Shown piece after piece: positions 14,605 through 16,028 of a stretch of 16,028 bases of DNA. How positions within the stretch are numbered: position 1 is the stretch's first letter; each line of letters opens with the position of its first letter. The position numbers and the translations under genes are program-made. The DNA lies in assembly GCA_025363695.1 (NCBI GenBank), contig JANYDI010000010.1, positions 1 through 16,028 on the forward strand, given 5' to 3'. The notes beneath the pieces are model-generated. The model saw nothing but the letters and a program-made list of their open reading frames with translations, had not been told where the DNA came from and made no database searches. Source of the DNA: Opitutia bacterium (lineage in GTDB: Bacteria > Verrucomicrobiota > Verrucomicrobiia > Opitutales > JANYDI01).

Positions 14605-14727
14605 AGGGCGTGTGAACAATTAACTAAGCTTAAAACCACAAATTTTGTGGTTTGTTTTTAAATAATTTTTTATCAACCCTAACGGATCCATTAAAACAGG
14701 TTTTAAATTTATTTGATCACACGCCCT
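14605..14727. repeat. AGGGCGTGTGA inverted-repeat element (MITE-like)
   Basis: The ends AGGGCGTGTGA (14605-14615) and TCACACGCCCT (14717-14727) are perfect inverted repeats flanked by TA on both sides, which suggests a TA-target transposition event. The inside is AT-rich with two hairpins (CCACAAA/TTTGTGG near 14636-14651, and TTAAAAC/GTTTTAA near 14692-14707) and no coding capacity. It interrupts a TTTGAGGG palindrome. A related single end, AGGACGTGTGATCAATTAA, lies at 15917. Confidence 0.7.
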
Positions 14728-14770
14728 AATTTTGATGACATTTTTTCCTTAATTTTCTATTTAAAACACA

Positions 14771-14973
14771 CTTAAGGAGGCCTGAAGGGCCGGCAGATAT
14801 GTAGCCCAGGGCGTAAGCCCTGGGTTTGCGGCAAAAAAAACCAGAGCCCTACAGGGGCGGCACTCAGAACGTGAATAGGAGTGCCGCCCCTGTAGGGCTC
14901 AAAAATTTTCACTTGTAAACCTAGGGCTTACGCCCTAGGCTATGCATCTGCCGGCCCTTCAGGCCTCCTTAAG
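14771..14973. repeat. Nested REP-like large inverted repeat, second copy
   Basis: This is a 203-base near-perfect palindrome with outer ends CTTAAGGAGGCCTGAAGG and CCTTCAGGCCTCCTTAAG. Each arm carries GGCCTGAAGGGCC, CAGGGCGTAAGCCCTG (CTAGGGCTTACGCCCTAG on the other side) and GAGCCCTACAGGGGCGGC. The centre is only 13 bases (14866-14878). It is the same family as 3653-3995, with the outer part changed but the middle and inner palindromes kept. Confidence 0.8.
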
Positions 14974-15110
14974 TGCAGGTTTAACAAACAATCATATTGA
15001 CCAAATTCGATCCCGTAGGGATCGAGAGGGGGGCCTTAGTATAGGCTTCCCGATAGCGATTTACTTAAAATGCGCTAGCATTTTAATAAATCGCTATCGG
15101 AAAGGGGATC

Positions 15111-15767
15111 CTAAGGGGCGCCAGCGCCCCTTGGCCTACAATTATAATGCAACCCCACATACTGGCAGCTCACATGCGTCTGCAAGCTCTGAACATTCTC
15201 GAGCTTATCCTCGATGAAAACGAGCCGCTTGGGCTCGGCGATGGCCAGGGTCTTGAAGAAGGCGTTGAGGGCCGGGCCCTTGTCGTTATCTCCGGCAAAA
15301 ATGATCCCGCTTTGGTAGTGCGCTGGAGCCCTTAGGGGCTGAATGCTCACGGGCGTAGGGGTGCTCTTGGGCGCCTTCCAGGAGAGATCTATGCCAATAT
15401 TTTTAAGTTGAGCCAAGGTACAATCTACAAGCCTAGGCTCGGTGTAGCGATGCGTCAGGCCCACAACGTGCGCGCTTTCTTCCTGGAAACGGCGTATCCA
15501 CAGATGCGTTTCAGGCTCCATGGAACGCACGGGGCAACGCATTTGAGCATCGATCCAATGGTCACGCATATGGTCAGAAACTTCATCGGGAGTCATGCCT
15601 TTTTGTTCTAGATGGGCGCGTTGGGCATCAAAGCAATCGATATGGCCCCAGTATTGCGTAGCCTCTAAAAGCGTGTTGTCGATATCCAAAAACAGCCAGG
15701 TATCGCCATCGATGTAGGAGGCTGCCTGGGCCAAAGTGCTGACCGGGATAATGATCTTTTCATTCAT
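15111..15767 (-). CDS. DUF2608 family HAD-like phosphatase-fold protein
   Basis: This is a 218-residue protein with HAD superfamily motifs: FLDIDNTLL (27-34, the DxDxT nucleophile site with D28 and D30), GLTHR (103-107, motif II threonine), a motif III lysine in GDNDKGPAL (159-167, K163) and FIEDKLENV (184-192, motif IV acidic pair E186/D187). The layout with FAGDNDKG and VFIEDK fits DUF2608, whose members are often found in host-associated bacteria and whose substrates are unknown. No signal peptide is visible. The start ATG at 15767 has no Shine-Dalgarno; it lies beside a small inverted repeat, GTATTT/AATAC. The last residues RPRGAGAP are encoded by the end of the repeat element and the TAG stop lies in its hairpin, so the end of the protein after GLHYNC was probably replaced. 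Confidence 0.83.
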   Translation of the reverse strand: MNEKIIIPVSTLAQAASYIDGDTWLFLDIDNTLLEATQYWGHIDCFDAQRAHLEQKGMTPDEVSDHMRDHWIDAQMRCPVRSMEPETHLWIRRFQEESAHVVGLTHRYTEPRLVDCTLAQLKNIGIDLSWKAPKSTPTPVSIQPLRAPAHYQSGIIFAGDNDKGPALNAFFKTLAIAEPKRLVFIEDKLENVQSLQTHVSCQYVGLHYNCRPRGAGAP

Positions 15768-15823
15768 AGTATTTAAAAATACCGGGGGTGTTTTTAGGAA
15801 ATTGAGATTTAATGTGAAATCTT

Positions 15824-15841
15824 TAACAGGCCATCCTGTTA
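15824..15841. promoter_or_regulatory. Inverted repeat upstream of the DUF2608 gene
   Basis: TAACAGG-CCAT-CCTGTTA is a perfect 7-base inverted repeat about 57 bases upstream of the DUF2608 start. It could be an operator or a small RNA hairpin. The rest of 15768-15916 is AT-rich, contains no gene that I can support and presumably holds the promoter. Confidence 0.3.
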
Positions 15842-15916
15842 GAATTCTTTGTTCTTTAAGGGCGTTATTCTAGGTTCTGTGAAGGAAATTTTTTTGTAAT
15901 GGAGAATTGATATTTT

Positions 15917-16028
15917 AGGACGTGTGATCAATTAAGCTATCAACAAAACGCACATAAGGAGGCCTGAAGGGCCGGCAGATCGTAGCCCAGGGCGTAAGCC
16001 CTGGGTTTGCAGGTGAAAATTTTTTGAG
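15917..16028. repeat. Start of another repeat cluster (AGGRCGTGTGA end plus REP-like arm), cut by window edge
   Basis: AGGACGTGTGATCAATTAA (15917) matches the end of the element at 14605-14727. About 20 bases later a REP-like arm begins (ATAAGGAGGCCTGAAGGGCC from 15953, then CAGGGCGTAAGCCCTG). The last bases match the other arm of 14771-14973, as if the inner part were shorter in this copy. The window ends inside it. Confidence 0.75.

Larger units (their letters stand above)
14384..15138. repeat. TAAAGGG element copy 7, full, with three nested palindromic repeats
   Basis: This is the largest copy, between two convergent genes that both read into it. The left end is doubled (AAAGGGCCAAGGGG at 14385 and again at 14404). 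The left arm has H1 (14412-14431), GGATCC, H2 with stem CGATGGCGATTTA, ATACTAAG, and H3 GATCGC/GCGATC (14518-14532). The right arm has H3 GATCCC/GGGATC, the box ATACTAAG on the minus strand, H2, GGATCC and H1 (loop CCAG), ending CCTTGGCCTA at 15138. Between the arms lie half of a TTTGAGGG palindrome (14564-14604), the AGGGCGTGTGA inverted repeat (14605-14727) and a REP-like inverted repeat (14771-14973). No gene is supported between 14434 and 15110. Confidence 0.87.

Noticed and set aside
14942..15217. Open frame of 91 codons on the plus strand
   Set aside because: It is made of REP-like and element sequence and runs antisense into the DUF2608 gene; there is no protein character.

Overview
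The window is about 16 kb of bacterial chromosome carrying eleven intact, mostly housekeeping genes. Nearly every gap between transcription units is filled by members of one family of composite palindromic repeats. No phage, plasmid, transposase, CRISPR, tRNA or rRNA gene is visible. Class II SerRS, MurG/MurC, aerobic HemF, SurE, a VC0807-type membrane protein, a DUF2608/HAD protein and many starts without a Shine-Dalgarno sequence point to a Gram-negative of the PVC type. My best guess is Verrucomicrobiota (Opitutae-like), held with low to moderate confidence.

Layout. 1-79: one arm of a repeat whose window-edge part is cut off. 70-2508, minus strand: murG then murC, a peptidoglycan operon. 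2533-2711: AT-rich divergent promoter region. 2712-3509, plus: NlpA/MetQ-family binding protein. 3507-4149: a full repeat element with a REP-like inverted repeat nested inside. 4165-5406: serS. 5409-5724: the simplest complete copy of the element. 5735-6643: DUF58 protein. 6667-6983: element copy with another palindrome inside. 7056-8867: ABC-F ATPase. 8863-9135: palindrome plus one element arm. 9151-11533: hemF, VC0807-like gene and surE, a tight operon. 11531-11797: one arm plus palindrome, the mirror image of 8863-9135. 11798-12836, minus: FmdB-type zinc-ribbon protein, then an unknown single-span membrane protein. 12913-13012: a TPP riboswitch. 13015-14433: the sodium:solute symporter it controls. 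14384-15138: the largest composite repeat. 15111-15767, minus: DUF2608/HAD protein. 15917-16028: the start of another repeat cluster.

Two results stand out. First, the repeat family (here called the TAAAGGG element) has two inverted arms. Each arm contains three hairpins whose stems differ between copies but stay paired, so structure is conserved over sequence. Copies sit at the 3' ends of genes and supply or overlap most of the stop codons in the window. They also serve as nests for at least four other palindromic repeats. Second, a clear thiamine-pyrophosphate riboswitch ends two bases before the start of an SSS-family symporter. This makes the symporter a likely thiamine or thiamine-precursor importer. 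All sequence family names are from recognition by eye; no search was run.
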